Shown: positions 23,201 to 33,589, numbered from the stretch's first letter. The stretch is 64,000 bases of DNA from Yponomeuta sedellus (GCA_934045075.1 OW203724.1:12697473-12761472); one strand, 5' to 3'. A program made the numbers and translations. The notes: generated by a model from the sequence alone, not told the origin.

Positions 23201-26200
23201 CCAATCAGGAACGGATGGTGGGAAAGATAAAAAGGAATTTTATATTTTTGAATTCAAGGAAGTAACTGCAAATTGATGTTTTCCCCGAGCTAGGGAGCTA
23301 TAAGCGCACCCCCTTGCAGCCCAACCCCAGCGTAGCAGGCAGTCTCCGTTTACATCGTTATATTCCAATTAAGATTTAATTTATTATTCTGAAGACTACC
23401 TATCTAACTTCGCGAGTCGAAAGTACTGTTTATCTTCTATACTGCAAACTTCAATAATGGTTTTAACGTTCGCGAGATATCGAGCTTAATTTTTTGCATC
23501 TGTAGGTATTCATACATGTGACTGTCAATGTATCAAAAAACTGGGCTTCCAAGTACGAGGGCGAAAGGAGTACAAAAATAAAGCATCTTTTTGAATGACT
23601 CAAATCCATCAAGAAATGGCAAGGTTAGAGATGTTTAAACTTAGACCGTTTTAATCACAGAAATAGATCAGACAGGATTTTTGGAAATTCTCTTTTTTAG
23701 TGCATAAACCGAAAGACATTATAATTTCAAATAGTAGATGAGACACCATACCACTCCAACGTAAGCGCAAGATATTGCAAGAACGAAGTATTTTAAGCAG
23801 AATATCAAATTCTACGGAATTTAACGCACTGCTAAAGTCAAGAAAGATAAGAAAATTCTTGTTTACCGTCGAATATCATCGATGACTTTCAAAAGTGCAG
23901 TCACCGTGCACCGACTGAGCAGGGGTCAGGCCTTTGGGAAACTTGAATGTAAAGAATTGAAATATAAATTTAAATAAAAATTAAAAAGACCTCAAGAGAA
24001 ACGTGTTACAAAATTGTATATTTTTAGTGTCGGTGATCCGAAACTTGGTTGCTCTCTAAGTTGTTTACACCTGTTAAACCTTTAATAGTCTAAGCACTGT
24101 TTAACCAATATTGTTTGCCTGTGTGTATTATTATTTAAATAAATATTGTTTGAGTGTACTTTATTTTGTTTAATACTCGTGCAAACTAACTTTCAGCTTA
24201 CTACAAAAACTAGACGACTCTACAGGATATTACATATTGTATGGAATCAGGCGTTACTTTGCGGAAATCCATAATAGCAATAAAAACCACAAGCACCATG
24301 TGGTTAGTTCATGCACCGCCCTCCCTCCCACTTTTTCAAACAGAAACAAGACACGAACACACCACCACCGACACCAATACTTGTGTGAGAAAATACGCGA
24401 CGCGTTTCGCCTCTAACACAAGGCATCCTCAGGCTCACAAGTGCAAGTACAGGATATTATAAAATCACCATATACCTATAATATCTTTATATAGAGATTT
24501 AACTAGTGTAAAAAAATTACTTTATACGGGTAAGTTTAAAAAAGGTAATAATCCACCTAATCTGGCGATTAACTAAACCGAAACCTACAGTGCAACTTTT
24601 AGGTTTCATAAAACTACAATTCATAAATTATTATGAAAATTCGATGTATTTGGGTTGCCGAGTATTCCTACTTATTAATTTATGAGTTGATCGACTTTGC
24701 AATCGAATAGTACACTGAGTACACAGAAAGAACCACCCATACCTACCTGACGAACCCCTTCCTTGGCGGGAAGTCCTTGTGGTTGACGGAGTGGTTGAGG
24801 ATCATCTTCTCATCACCGGTGTCCAGCCAGGAACGCTGCAGCACGAAGTCTCGGTTCTTGAGCGGCGCCGGGCAGGACACTGACGATAAGCGATCGTAAC
24901 ATAAGTTTGTATCTAAATGTGTGCCGGTTCGGTGCGTCCCAGGCGGACATACTTCGAGCAAACAGGGGATGTATTAGCAAAGGGTAAAACAGAAGGTATC
25001 CAAAACCAGCGTGAGTGCATGCAATTACAACGACTAACTAATGATGAAGCGAAAAAGGTTTTCCAAGATCGTCGCACGTGACAAACCCTAATCTCTACCT
25101 AGCCCTTAATATGCTGTCCTACGTTGTCAAATTCCATAGGAATTGCTATCTGGAAATATTAAGTCTGTGTCCAGATTTTGTTAGCGCAGAAATATATCAG
25201 CTTAAGAGGCAGATTTAAATCTAGATATGTTACATACAGTATTAAGCAATACATTTTTCACTGCGTCCCCACACTAGGCAAGCCATGGGTTGCCATTGGA
25301 GTAGTAGTTAGTATCTTGTCGGTTCGAAAGGCAGTAAATTAAAACCGAAAACTGCCAGTCAATGTAAGTTCAATTTAAAGTCAGTATTTACAATTATAAG
25401 ATACCTATAACTTTTGTTAATTCCTCTGTAAAAGTTATAAGATAAAAGCTCTGTGTCGTAAGACAGGTTTAGAAGCTAATTCACCAGACTAATGTACAAG
25501 TATGGGCGGAGAAAAGTGGAGCATCTTTTGACGAATGTAGTTTTGACTGACCTTATCTCGACTTTTCCTTTCCTTTGAAATGTGGTGCCTTTGTTTATAT
25601 CTCGTACTCTGTACTCGAGTTGTAGCATTCAGTATAAAAAGACTCCTTACGCTTAGAGGTTGAAATCACATCACATTACATTAATATTATAAAGGCGAAA
25701 GTTTGTGAGTGTGTATGTTTGTTACTTCTTCACTTCTATACGGCTGGAGCGATTTTAATAAAAATTGGTATGGAGTTAGCTGACACCCTGGATTAACACA
25801 TAGGCTACGTTCTACTGCGGGAAAATATCTTATTCCCATTGGAAAATCGATCATCCGCGGGTAACACTGCGAGGCACAGCGAGTTCTTAATAAAGCTTGG
25901 CTGTGGAGTATTTCTTCTTTAACAATACTTTCTGAACGGAACGCTGAAAACGCTGAACGGTGCTCTTTCCACTTCTATTCAGGTAGTCTTAGCAGCTCTG
26001 CTCCATACAGATGAGCAGTAGGTTATCAAATATCGATAAATGACCCTCGTCAAACCACTCGGATTCGAGATATTCCATTGCTTTCAAAAGTGTGAAATTC
26101 CCGAGATGCACATTTTCAAAGATCTAAATCAGCTGGGTTACGTACCAAAGAGGCATTCGATCTAGCAGGATAACTAATCAACAAATTCACAAGTACCGCA

Positions 26201-29200
26201 AGTCCATTACAAAAAACACCTACAGGTATCTTTGAACTGGATTTCTAAAATCAGCTAAATCTTCGTAAGAGCAGGCGTCCTCGGTATTTTAGACACCAAG
26301 ATTACCATGCTTGGTATCTGAAAACTATTGACGTGGCGAATGACTTTAACGTCGCGTCCATAGGCGTAGGAGCCAGATACAGGAATGGGTCAGCTGTCGA
26401 ATCCGGGCGCTGATTGTACCTAGATCACTCACTATGAGATAGCTAATTAACTAGTTTTTTGTGTTTGTGTTTTATTATATTATTGTTCTCAAAGTCCCCA
26501 ACCACATAGCACTCAATTTTGTAGTAATCGACTACAATAGCCAATACCTTTAAATTAACGCCTTATCAACATCGGTTTGAGAGCAATTTGGACTGTGCGG
26601 CCATTTAGTCAGGTCATGTGGTAGGACTTAAAAACGAACGATTTTGCTAATATGCTTAGTGATCTAATGTACTAGGTTTTGACTGTGGCACAGATGGAAA
26701 AAGCTGTAGGTTCTTAGCATATTTATCACCATTATATTGAGATTTAAGATGTCAGTTTTTCAAAAAGCTATTATAAGAGAACATTATGTTGCTAGATGTT
26801 GCTGCCTGTACGTAATACAGAGAGTATTGTAAAGAGGTTCGAAATTTCACTGATGCCGGTGAGTCGCCCATTAGCTCAGCGCGACCTCTAGCGAAGCGCT
26901 GGCACGGTTAGCTAGAGGTCGCGGGTTCGAGTCCCGGCATGGATGGAATTTTTAGCCTCTAAATATGTTTTTAAAATTGTCATTAGCACGAGTAGTGCAT
27001 TAAAAATGAATATAAACATTATGTTTTTATACTACGACAATTTTATTTTCTTATAGGAAAAGTTGTTTCCAAAGTTATAAATTTTTAGTAGGTATACTCG
27101 TACATGTAGGTACAGCATAAGAAATAATATGTATATTGTGAGTCCGTAATTTTATTATCTATCAAACCATCGGACCACATTTATCAAAAGTAATACATAC
27201 TGATGATTCTATTAATCATTAAAAATGTTAGGATGTGCGAGCGATTCAGCATGTCAATCTTAACATAGGAATATGTTATGAATATTGTGAATATCTTATA
27301 TCTCCGGATGTCAAGTTTAACAGCTAACAGCTGGTGCTCACGACAACTGCTAACTTCAGAAACAGAAATGATTGCGCTTGAAGACCGGAAGTTCATTTAA
27401 TAACAGTGAGTTTCGCTGCATGTATCGATTGCACTTTCAATATAGTATTTCATCGAGAGGTGAGTTCGTACCGCGATTGCATAGTTGTGCAGAACATAGG
27501 AGCGACAGAAACGCGACACGGCATCATCATTGCAGAATGTTCCTACTACGAATGTTCCAACTACCTACCTGCGTTCGTTCCCTTAGCGGCACCGATTGCA
27601 GCTCTCACACTCACACCCAGCTGAAGGCTGCTACAGCGACCTACATTGTTTCAGTTTCTAATAACGATAAGGAGCGCCACGTCTTTCACGAACGAACTAT
27701 ACAAACTGCATAGTTTCAGAAATGCCACCTCTTTCACGAACGAAAAAATTATAATTTACAGCAGATGAAAAGGTCTAGGCATTCATAACGTGTTTGGCAA
27801 TGTCGGATTTTTCTTCGAAGTAGTTTTCTTCTGTTTTGGAGGAGTTCTAAAATAGAATATAAAAAAGTGCTAATTATAGCACAAATAATGGCCTCAGCGT
27901 GGATGTACTGTATTTCCGTGTGTGTGATGTCTTACCCTAGTTCCTACTACCGTAATTTGCGTCAGGAGAGTGATTGTGTTGTATGGAAGTTATTATTATT
28001 AGAGTCGGGCTACAAGAATGCCGCTAGAGAGTTAAAGAGACAGAGAGAGTTGCAACTCACTGGCGTAATACCCGACGTCATTGTTGACGTTGATGTGGCC
28101 GGCGTCCTCGGCTGCCAGCATGTGGGTGTCCCACACTGTGCGGTACTCCGGATCGTGTAGCACATCATAGAGCGCGTCCGGCGTCACATCCGGGAATTCA
28201 GCAACAACCTGCGACGGGGAGTCATGCTAGAACCACAGTGATCCTACACACGCAATATACTTACGTAGTGCCATCCACGCGCGATGGGCCACTTGAAGTA
28301 GTAACCTTAGAAACATATACACTTCTTTTGCGACGAATCTTACTATCTGTTGTATTCGTTGACTGCCTCGTTAGTCAAGCCATGACGTTAGTCGTGTCAG
28401 GGACTATTTCCACATTTGTGATGACCTTGCCAGCTGGTTACCATAGCACGTGATATCCTAGTTTGGTACAGCAAGTTGTATGGAAGTTATTTATTTATTA
28501 ATCCTTTATCCGACGCGACGTCCTACATGCCTCGCCAGTTCGACGTCGGATAAGGTGGACACACCGTCCTTCCGATGTAAAATCGAGCGTAGAGTATCTA
28601 GGATTGGTGTGTCTACCTTCAACCTTCGAGTCCACACTGTCCACCATCGACAGCACATCATTAGGCACGGTTTCATCAAATTACAGTCGTTACTGTAAAT
28701 ACCATAAAGTATGATAGTGCAATAAATTAAAATATTTTACTTTTCTACGTTACATACGGTGACTTTGTTTAAAACAAAACTCTCGTTTCACAAGGTTCCG
28801 AGGAGGGGATTTTCCTATTTATTTTGATATTATAATTTAATTTTACTTATATTAACTAGGTACCTATGCTTTATTTTTTGAGAGTATTTTTTAATGGAAT
28901 CTGTACGAACTTATCCTTTTATAGGTTGATCGCCTCTATCGTAACTTTGATTGCAAATTCTACATTAGCCATGATAGTTTTCCTTTTAAATTCAATATAA
29001 TGCTACTATCCGTTTCTGCAATGAACAGGTTAGCCAAAATAATTTAAAAAAAATGTTCTGTGCCCGCCAGGAGGTTGCGACCTACGGATAATTCGCACGC
29101 ACCTTTATTTCATTCAGTGCATCATGTCCATGCACATTTTATTCAGTATTCTCGCTTTGTTGTGTAAAGTCAATTACGATTCATTCCAATTTTGTTAAAA

Positions 29201-30189
29201 AATTATGCAGAAAACATTGGGTAATGGTCGGTCACCCAGAAAACAATGTACCTAAGTTTTACAAGTGGGCGAGGTCGTGAAAATTAATTACAATAGTAAT
29301 GAATAACACCGCAAGACCCTCATAAATTACAGTCGCTGGGCGGGCAAAGTAGTCTAATTTGAAGAGTATAATTAAGCTCTAATAACTTAAGGAGAAAATA
29401 CAGAAAAGTTAATTAATTTACCCTAAAGAAAGTATTCCAAACAGAATCTTCTATAAAACCACTATACCGTGGCCAAAACTTACTAAAATCTTAATTAAGC
29501 TAACTAAAACGTTATCAATCGATCTATGCTGAGTGGGTAGGTAGCTAACGTAACATTGGCTTACCGACCGCTTTTAGCCATGCTCAAAGCCTAAAAGAGC
29601 TCTGCAAACACTGTTGAAACCTAAACAAACAAAGCAAGCCCTCCCTGCCTGAAATAATATTATTTGGAGGCGTATAGGTAGATAACACCGTTTGTTCTCG
29701 CACCAGTATTTTTATTATTTTTGCCTTGCTAGTGTAAAGGCCTTAACCTTAGCTTTCTATGAAAAAAGTTTGGAAAGTAAACAATGTAAGTAGGTATGAA
29801 GTACCTACTATATTATAGGCTACCAGTTCCTGCCTGACAGTTTACACTTATAAAAATAATGGGTAGGTTCATAGTACCTATACCGTTAAAATTGTCCTTT
29901 TTAATTTTTGAATTTCCGTTACCTAAGTTCCGAAAAAACGTTGCTTTAAGAATATTAATAGCTCATTTAGGTAAGATCAAAAGAAGCACTCTTGCGAAAA
30001 GTAATAGGTGAGAACCTTGACGGTGCGTAGCGCGCCGTGCGCTGCGTTCTCGGTCCAAACTTTGATGCCGTCTTTCTCGTACTCGAGGTTCCAACCGGCC
30101 TCGGACGCTAGGAGGGTCTTTAGACTTTCGAAGTCCGAGTCTTCGGCGACGCGGGCCTCGCCGCGCGCCCACCCTTCCCCGCGCACCAT
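10985..30189 (-). CDS. STARD10: STARD10-like START-domain lipid-transfer protein, six exons
   Basis: The family binds phospholipid (PC and PE in the human protein) in a START pocket and moves it between membranes; it is cytosolic. Exons are 30189-30016, 28208-28061, 24879-24747, 19723-19453, 12362-12213 and 11209-10985. All phases close, giving 1101 nt and 366 aa. The START domain covers about residues 15-220: [70 protein letters not shown] and [12 protein letters not shown] are landmark STARD10 segments. HKPWRHPEQ follows the domain, as in vertebrate STARD10. Beyond that are an acidic/proline linker (exon 5) and a lysine/arginine-rich tail with an [13 protein letters not shown] end (exon 6), which make it longer than the roughly 290-aa human protein. 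Introns are stuffed with transposons. The start ATG at 30189 is the first in frame with the domain. The exon 1 donor is weak. Confidence 0.88.
11625..11990 (+). mobile_element. LINE fragment (RTE-like RT C-terminus) in intron 5
   Basis: In plus frames, with frame changes, it reads [11 protein letters not shown], then LPMAHRL, then [19 protein letters not shown] and KTRIADV. This matches the region after the RT domain of insect RTE-type LINEs (...RAMERSILG...R..TRI.D). A 131-codon minus-strand frame over the same bases is its antisense shadow. Confidence 0.7.
12213..12362 (-). CDS. STARD10: STARD10-like exon 5
   Basis: Acceptor CGCAG|TGCGTG, donor AGAG|GTAAAT, exactly 50 codons in phase 0. 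Encodes a Pro/Glu/Ala-rich linker ending [16 protein letters not shown] phase 0-0 exon could be skipped without shifting frame. Confidence 0.82.
13717..14050 (-). repeat. tRNA-related repeat, copy 3a (near full length)
   Basis: The minus-strand unit starts next to GTGCATTAAAAATAAAAATA (about 14030-14050) and runs through the head, the GTCGCTGCCTGTACGTA-type block, the A and B boxes (about 13790-13862) and the tail, ending in the same A-rich word near 13717. The same terminal word therefore occurs at both ends. Confidence 0.8.
14058..14177 (-). repeat. tRNA-related repeat, copy 3b (tail plus half tRNA, palindromic end)
   Basis: A 23-bp tail segment (14058-14080), five bases, then its exact inverse (14086-14108), followed by the rest of the tail and the T-arm half of the tRNA-like part, which breaks off near 14177. 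Confidence 0.8.
14986..15200. mobile_element. Stem-loop MITE
   Basis: GTCCAATTTAGTAGACAAGA at 14986 is mirrored by TCTTGTTTACTAAATTGGAC ending at 15200, and the symmetry extends about 30 bp. No coding frame in the 215 bp, and no clear target duplication. Confidence 0.6.
16340..16665. mobile_element. PIF/Harbinger-like MITE
   Basis: GGGCCGATTTCATCAAA at 16343 and, inverted, GGTCCGATTTTACCAAAAGG ending at 16662. TTA flanks both sides (16340-16342 and 16663-16665), the typical 3-bp target. 320 bp, non-coding. Confidence 0.75.
16758..16835. repeat. 34-bp-arm palindrome in the left arm
   Basis: ATTGAAAGCTGATGTCGTCA starts the left arm and its inverse ends the right arm at 16835, with one mismatch and a 10-nt loop. 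The right arm of the host element has only one half of this palindrome, so the mirror image is a secondary change. Confidence 0.8.
17086..17190 (+). repeat. Second tRNA-derived SINE family, fragment
   Basis: GGCTGCCTCGTTGGTCT resembles a SINE A-box start and GTGGGTTCGATTGC a B box. Related pieces are at 21958-22105, 28360-28475, 39712-39850 and, inverted, 46290-46460. Confidence 0.55.
17330..18010 (-). mobile_element. LINE 3' fragment (RT C-terminus)
   Basis: The minus strand reads [20 protein letters not shown] near 17880, then a [16 protein letters not shown] tail with [19 protein letters not shown] and a stop near 17333. This is the C-terminus of an RTE-like LINE. Frames are shifted and the central RT is absent. 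A related tail lies in a Nuf2 intron (47913-48023). Confidence 0.7.
18140..18335 (+). repeat. Dispersed repeat with CCGGCTGCC start
   Basis: Blocks GCCGGCTGCC, CAGTCGTTAAG, CCCCCGTGGTGG, GTATGGCC and GGGGGCATAAGG recur in order at 32158-32395 and partly at 42068-42140. No coding frame. Confidence 0.65.
19453..19723 (-). CDS. STARD10: STARD10-like exon 4
   Basis: Acceptor CGCAG|AGCGG, donor CGAT|GTAAGT, 271 nt, GC-rich compared with its surroundings. Encodes the C-terminal START helix (PAWLVN...LAPRLLQQL) and the HKPWRHPEQ segment. Confidence 0.92.
19793..19985 (+). repeat. Dispersed CTAGCTGACCC-type repeat
   Basis: ACTAGCTGACCCAGCGAACT followed by TCGTACCGCC, GGTTCAGC and TTCATTTTTAT matches, from memory, a repeat common in lepidopteran genomes. 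A second such common repeat (ATATTATAAAGGCGAAAGTT start) is at 25673-25890. Class not assigned. Confidence 0.5.
20250..20460 (+). repeat. Dispersed repeat, plus-strand partner of 6465-6735
   Basis: Same block order as the minus-strand copy at 6465-6735: CTATCTGAATGAAGGA, GACCAGAAA, AAGAAAC, ATGCAGCGAGGT and GATAGCTGTCAAAAAAGCTG. Confidence 0.65.
20597..20950 (+). mobile_element. LINE 3'-end remnant
   Basis: ACGTTGTGAACTGAA, GTGGAGAGGATGAAGGAAGA and, 250 bp on, AAGTGGCAGTCCCTG and TCTGGGATACATGCC match the better copy at 32462-32826, with a large internal replacement. Confidence 0.65.
21053..21222. repeat. Microsatellite (CCGT)n changing to (CTGT)n
   Basis: Tetranucleotide tract with a short CTGT run at its right end. 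It sits in a dispersed repeat that continues to about 21460. Long frames on both strands here are artefacts of the 4-bp period. Confidence 0.95.
23630..23930 (-). mobile_element. Jockey-like LINE RT fragment
   Basis: The minus strand reads [10 protein letters not shown], then (with a frame change) a LTLAV...SVEFDILL stretch that matches the RT motif-A region (LLDFS.AFN.V.FDILL) of Jockey-type LINEs. Heavily decayed. Confidence 0.6.
24747..24879 (-). CDS. STARD10: STARD10-like exon 3
   Basis: Acceptor GTCAG|TGTCC, donor TCAG|GTAGGT, 133 nt. Encodes [13 protein letters not shown] and [16 protein letters not shown], among the most conserved START segments in this subfamily. Confidence 0.92.
24916..25080 (+). 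mobile_element. LINE 3'-end remnant beside exon 3
   Basis: GTCCCAGGCGGACATAC, AGGGGATGTATTAGCAAAGG and GATCGTCGCA match 32637-32770. It begins only 37 bp from the exon 3 acceptor, in antisense to the host gene. Confidence 0.7.
26793..27008 (+). repeat. tRNA-related repeat, copy 4 (rearranged D arm)
   Basis: The head block and tail are normal, but the D-arm region carries GCGACCTCTAGC (26881-26892), the exact inverse of GCTAGAGGTCGC (26911-26922) from its own variable/T-arm side. This makes a 12-bp-arm hairpin across the anticodon arm. Confidence 0.8.
28061..28208 (-). CDS. STARD10: STARD10-like exon 2
   Basis: Acceptor CGCAG|GTTGTT, donor CCA|GTGAGT, 148 nt, ends in phase 1. Encodes the LYDVLHD and DVGYY segments of the START fold. 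Confidence 0.9.
28209..30015 (-). other. STARD10-like intron 1 (1.8 kb)
   Basis: Contains a SINE-like piece at 28360-28475. The remaining 1.5 kb is AT-rich with no recognisable feature. Confidence 0.65.
30016..30189 (-). CDS. STARD10: STARD10-like exon 1
   Basis: Encodes residues 1-58, phase 0 at the end. The donor reads AAG|GTTCTC, a poor match to GTRAGT, yet joining there gives the expected protein. An upstream out-of-frame ATG at 30203 could act as a uORF start. Confidence 0.78.
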
Positions 30190-30325
30190 CCGACCGCGCA
30201 CATCACAGCGCGAGCACTGCGGGGGGCGACGGACAGACTGCTCGCGGCCGCGCGCGGATCGGCAGCTGCCAGCAGTCGATGGCTAGCGCGCAGGCGCGGG
30301 AAATGCACCGCCATCTTGCTTTACT
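30190..30325 (-). promoter_or_regulatory. CpG-rich 5' region of the STARD10-like gene with YY1/Pho-type motif
   Basis: 30190-30300 is unusually rich in CG dinucleotides for this window. On the minus strand, AAGATGGCGGT at 30308-30318 matches the YY1 (Drosophila Pho) motif, which often sits just downstream of start sites of TATA-less genes. No TATA box is apparent. The exact start site is inferred. Confidence 0.5.
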
Positions 30326-31089
30326 TTCGTCACATTAGCGTGAAAGCTCATGAAACTTACATTTTATTACCGTGGCGGTCGGATGATTGAATGACCAAAT
30401 CGTCAGAAATGAAGAGAATGTTATAACTAACGAGGGCTCGCCTACTACTAGAGTAAAAAGCTATACATAACTGTCCACTGTATCAGGTTAACCATTTCGA
30501 CGTATTTAAAGTGTCAAAATAATTATGTAAGTTCCTATGTTTTGGAGAATTCTCAAACAGTTCACCACCTTCACCGTACATGTGGACAGGTACCTAAACT
30601 TCCCTTGCGTAGGTACTCACTGTGGTGGTGCTGCTAACGTAACATATTCTCTGCTGATGTAGGTACCCTTTCGCTGCAGTTTCTTTAACATCTATTCGCA
30701 AATAAGGTGCATGCGCTTCGCTTAGGTTCAGTTCCATTATTGGTTTTAACGGTCGGATCTCGTTTCTATTTGAGTGCCTAGGTAAAACCAGCAAAAGATA
30801 TAGGTACTACACATTTGCACTTCGTCCCATGCATTGTAGGATTTATGCAAAAGCCTTTCTCGTGATCTTTGACTTCGGCACCTAAACCATATTATACTTA
30901 ACTGTTTTCAGGTGCCGTGGTCCAGGATGACAAAGTGCCGAAACGTTGGAAAATTGTAAAAAATGTAATAAACGAGCATAAATCCGTATAAAAACAGTTT
31001 TAATTATGTCTACTGCTTGTGTTAGCCTTAGAACATATTATACTTACCACGTGCGTTGGACTGAAATCTAGTACAAACATTAAGGGGCT

Positions 31090-31706
31090 ACTCGGTACTA
31101 ATATCGCCACCTAAGGAAAAATCGTTAACAGATAGCGATTTGACATGTCAGGCTGAGGTCATTGATTTGGGTTTATCTGACCACACAGCTCAAACATTAA
31201 AATGTAGAGTCAACAAAACATGCAGGCTAAAGTGCTGGCGAATAAAGAGACGTGACTATTGTAACGAAAATCTCCAGGCATTTAAACGTTATTTAGGACA
31301 ATTGACATTTTTTGATATATTATATAGTACTGACGACCCAAATGAGGCATACTTATGACAACTTCCTTGACATTTTTCGTTTACTGTATGAGCTGTGTTT
31401 TCCTGTAAAAAGTATTAAAATATCTAGTGAAAGGCGTGTTAAGTGGATTTCCAGAGGTATAAGACTATGTACAAACTAACAAAGAACTCTACTTTGGTCT
31501 TATAGAGTTCACCCAACTGAAGCCAATAAAAGCATGCTAAAAACCTATACACAGAGACTTAGGAAAATTATAAAACTGGCACAAAAATCAATCAACAATA
31601 ACCTAATACGAACATCAGAAAATAAGTCTAAAACTACTTGGCAAATTATCAACAGTTCTAAGCCCCGTCAACCTAGAGAACCAATTAGGAGTCTAAAATA
31701 TAATTT
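31090..31706 (+). mobile_element. Non-LTR retrotransposon, 5' piece (endonuclease end)
   Basis: DLGLSDHTAQ near 31165 is the end of an APE-type endonuclease (SDH motif). TWQIINSSKPRQPREPIRSL near 31640 is the linker before the RT. The element continues at 35601, in the frame reading TITDPNRIANAFNNHF; the 3.9 kb between is an insertion. Confidence 0.75.
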
Positions 31707-32008
31707 TTTTAAATAAAAAATAAAAACCGACTTCTGTAGGTACCCCGAGGCACTAAAAACGCAGAAATAATTTAAACGAATGTGATCTATAAATTCGAAA
31801 TTCGTATATTTCTAGGTATTGTAGAAGGATATCTTGGAGTCGGTGCCCAAAATGTATGTGATGGTCTGGAACTTGGCACCGACTCCAAGATATCCTTCTA
31901 CAATACCTAGAAATATACGAATTTCGAATTTATAGATCACATTCGTTTAAATTATTTCTGCGTTTTTTGCCTCGGGGTGCAGAAGTCGGTTTTTATTTTT
32001 TATTTAAA
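31707..32008. repeat. Long hairpin at the start of E1
   Basis: Two arms of about 140 bp, almost perfect (left to 31848, right from 31874), with a 25-nt loop. Landmarks are AACCGACTTCTG, ATTATTTCTGCG on the inverse, and ATATCTTGGAGTCGGTGCC. The E2 version (44270-44530) has a shortened right arm. Confidence 0.85.
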
Positions 32009-32157
32009 ATTTTTATAGTTAACATGTTTATCAAAACGCTTGTGGCCTAGCCGAACCGAGTGATTGAAATCAATCACTTCGATTAAGCAATAACAGGCGC
32101 GGTCAGGTACAGGATGGGTGAGCATCCCGTGACTACCGCTGGTGGCATTTTTCCGAG

Positions 32158-32395
32158 CGCTTTCCTGCTTCGCAAGGCACGTTAAGCCGTTGTTGCCGGC
32201 TGTCATATAATGGCAGTCGTTAAGGCATGTCAGAGGCCTCATGGGCGGCTTGATAACTTCTGACAGCAAGGCCCACCACTGTCTTACAATCCTCCACCAA
32301 CCCGGACTTGGCCCCCGTGGTGGGGTATGGCCTAACCTTCCTACGATGCAGGAAGAGACTGGTGCCCCAGCAGTGGGGACATACAAGGGTTGATA
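32158..32395 (+). repeat. Dispersed repeat (CCGGCTG family), longer copy
   Basis: Same block order as 18140-18335: CAGTCGTTAAGGCATGTCAG, GCCCCCGTGGTGGGGTATGG and GTGGGGACATACAAGGG. Confidence 0.65.
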
Positions 32396-32461
32396 ACGAA
32401 CGAACGTTTATCAAAACACTACTAAGTAATTCCGTGAAGATACTTTTTTTACGTACATTGG

Positions 32462-32926
32462 CCTTTGCATCTAATCTACGTAATGATTAGAGAACGTTGT
32501 GGACTGAAAGAGGATATAGTGACTAGAATTCAGAAAAGAATGTTGCGCTGGTTTGGACATGTGGAGAGGATAAAGGAAGAAAGATCAACGAAACAAATAT
32601 ATATTGCGAATGTGAGTGGAAGGGCTGGTAAGGGACGTCCCAGGCGGACATACATATACCAAATAGGGGATGTATTAGCAAAGGGGAAGATAAAAAGTAA
32701 CCGGAAACGGCGTGCGTGCATGCAACGACTTCTGAACGTTGATAAAGCGAAGGTGATCTGTCAGGATCGTAGCAAGTGGCAGTCCCTGGTCTCTGCCTAC
32801 CCCTCTGGGATACAGGCGTAAGGTTATGTATGTATGTATGTATGTATGTATGTATGTATGTATGTATGTATGTATGTATGTATGTATGTATGTATGTATG
32901 TATGTATGTATGTATGTATGTATCTA
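32462..32926 (+). mobile_element. RTE-like LINE 3' end with (TATG)n tail
   Basis: An open frame ending in TAA at 32821 reads RCGLKEDIVTRIQKRMLRWF, GHVERI, GRAGKGRPRRTY and DRSKWQSLVSAYPSGIQA: the C-terminus of a LINE polymerase protein. A (TATG)n microsatellite (32827-32922) follows directly, as is usual for RTE-type 3' ends. 5'-truncated. Confidence 0.75.
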
Positions 32927-33589
32927 CGTAATGAGATGATTTATCCAGCGTCCAGTGGCACCTTCACTTACACAAGACGGGTGAATGGACTAGTCGGACG
33001 CTGCAGTGCCTAAGAGATTGTTTTCTTTTTACATAAACCTTAATTTCTTGATTTTGATAATAAACATGAGACGTTTTAGTTATGCCCCTGAGGTCGAGGT
33101 AAACGGAAAGAGGTTTTAAAAGTTTTTAGGCATAACGCTAGAAAATATACTTAACTTAAAGGTAAATATTTTACGGTTTTAACAGCCATTTGTGTGGAAT
33201 ATGACAGATGATTGGTATGACAGCGAAATTAAATACTTTTTCACACCTCCTGCTCGACAATGCCTTATTACGTACCGTCAAATATCATCGTAAAGCATAG
33301 CCTTGTCTCTCGAGGGCAATAATAATGAAGAATTTCCCTAGGGAATAAAGTGATTTGAATTTAGAATGTCAAAATTCGCATGAAAACTATGAAGAAGCCC
33401 CGCATTGCAATTCGAAATTCGAATTGTTGTTCGAAACTCACCCCTTTTTTCTTTTTTTTTCTGAACTACTGTGTCGTGTGACCGCGCGAAACACCAATAA
33501 AAAAAAGAAAAATTTTATTGTCTCCCAGATGGTGTGAAAAGTAGAGTATTCACCTCTGGAATAAAACATGTCTTAGTCTCGGGCGGTTA

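Larger units (their letters stand above)
19724..24746 (-). other. STARD10-like intron 3 (5.0 kb)
   Basis: No host exon seen. Contains a dispersed repeat (19793-19985), a repeat pair member (20250-20460), LINE scraps (20597-20950), a CCGT/CTGT microsatellite (21053-21222), a SINE 3' part (21958-22105) and a Jockey-like LINE piece (23630-23930). 22110-23620 and 23940-24740 show no recognisable structure. Confidence 0.7.
24880..28060 (-). other. STARD10-like intron 2 (3.2 kb)
   Basis: No host exon seen. Holds a LINE 3' scrap at 24916-25080, a dispersed repeat at 25673-25890 and the tRNA-related copy at 26793-27008. 25890-26790 and 27010-28060 show nothing recognisable. Confidence 0.7.

Noticed and set aside
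27372..28160. Overlapping plus-strand frames around 27372-28160
   Set aside because: No domain or splice support. The last one is the reverse of STARD10-like exon 2.
28480..28698. 72-codon plus-strand frame at 28480-28698
   Set aside because: No family resemblance, no splice context, and it lies in an intron of the opposite strand.
30120..30314. 64-codon frame overlapping exon 1 on the same strand
   Set aside because: Out-of-frame reading of the CpG-rich 5' region. At most a uORF from 30203.
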